The notes below the pieces were generated by a model. That model saw only the letters and a list, made by a program, of their open reading frames with translations, was not told the origin of the DNA and searched no databases. The translations under genes were made by a program, and so were the position numbers. Positions 13,110 through 13,171 of a stretch of DNA of 13,171 nucleotides are shown here, in pieces. Positions within the stretch are counted from its first letter, which is position 1. The number at the start of each line of letters is the position of its first letter. The DNA comes from Clostridia bacterium (lineage in GTDB: Bacteria; Bacillota; Clostridia; Christensenellales; CAG-138): NCBI GenBank assembly GCA_016296415.1, contig JAEDJH010000044.1:1-13171 (forward strand), in the 5' to 3' direction.

Positions 13110-13171
13110 TTATCTTAAAACCCTTACGCTCACTACGGAAGCGTTTTCGTCGAGGGGAAGCGTCAATGTGA
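13110..13171 (-). CDS. C-terminal end of an unidentified minus-strand gene
   Basis: The last 19 codons before a TAA (13110-13112) read TLTLPLDENASVVSVRVLR; the gene continues beyond the right edge. The alternating hydrophobic pattern suggests closing beta strands of a beta-sandwich domain, as at the end of many secreted or carbohydrate-active enzymes, but no family can be named from so short a piece. Support comes from the well-placed terminator just downstream. Another minus-strand frame is also open through this stretch, so the call is moderate. Confidence 0.45.
   Translation of the reverse strand, partial: TLTLPLDENASVVSVRVLR

Noticed and set aside
1..13171. CRISPR array, transposon, phage module or tRNA gene
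   Set aside because: No spaced direct repeats, transposase or integrase motifs, att-like duplications or cloverleaf-like sequence were found by eye on either strand.

Overview
The window looks like a chromosomal segment of a Bacillota bacterium, probably Clostridia-like. The reasons are strong GGAGG-type ribosome binding sites, frequent GTG and TTG starts, a SpoIID/LytB-domain wall protein with a string of bacterial SH3 domains, and a DUF1919 protein. This placement is inference from gene content; there is no rRNA or other marker. No tRNA, rRNA, CRISPR array, insertion sequence or prophage gene was seen. All complete genes lie on the plus strand. A truncated minus-strand gene sits at each edge.

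Layout. (1) 1-116: N-terminus of an XRE/HTH_3 regulator on the minus strand, divergent from glgP. The ~345-base gap between them carries a promoter for each side, a small inverted repeat, a perfect 10-bp palindrome and a possible 17-codon leader ORF that runs into the glgP start. (2) 461-2821: glycogen/alpha-glucan phosphorylase, closed by a strong intrinsic terminator. (3) 2937-7540: a promoter, a cyclophilin-type peptidyl-prolyl isomerase, then aroB, aroA, aroC and a chorismate mutase-shikimate kinase fusion. Junctions overlap by 4, 4 and 11 bases, and the last is an 8-base gap, so this is one operon. It supplies 3-dehydroquinate synthase, shikimate kinase, EPSP synthase and chorismate synthase, plus the first step from chorismate toward prephenate. 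DAHP synthase, dehydroquinase and shikimate dehydrogenase are not in the window. (4) 7565-7601: a hairpin that buries the ribosome binding site of the next gene, a 560-residue tandem GT2-like protein whose usual catalytic acidic motifs are largely lost. (5) 9428-12172: an exported 914-residue SpoIID/LytB protein with six SH3 domains behind its own extended -10 promoter. (6) 12386-13048: a DUF1919 protein with its own promoter and leader hairpin. (7) 13110-13171: the C-terminal end of an unidentified minus-strand gene, with a terminator between it and the DUF1919 gene.

How the genes work together. The aro operon is a coherent pathway unit. The right half (GT2-like protein, SpoIID/SH3 protein, DUF1919 protein) has a cell-envelope or surface-glycan flavour, but these genes do not form one clear operon. 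glgP is a single-gene unit for storage polysaccharide breakdown. I did not find an obviously new defence or mobile system. The points most worth a second look are the mutase-kinase fusion, the degenerate tandem glycosyltransferase with its sequestered ribosome binding site, and the alanine in the EPSP synthase loop that governs glyphosate binding.
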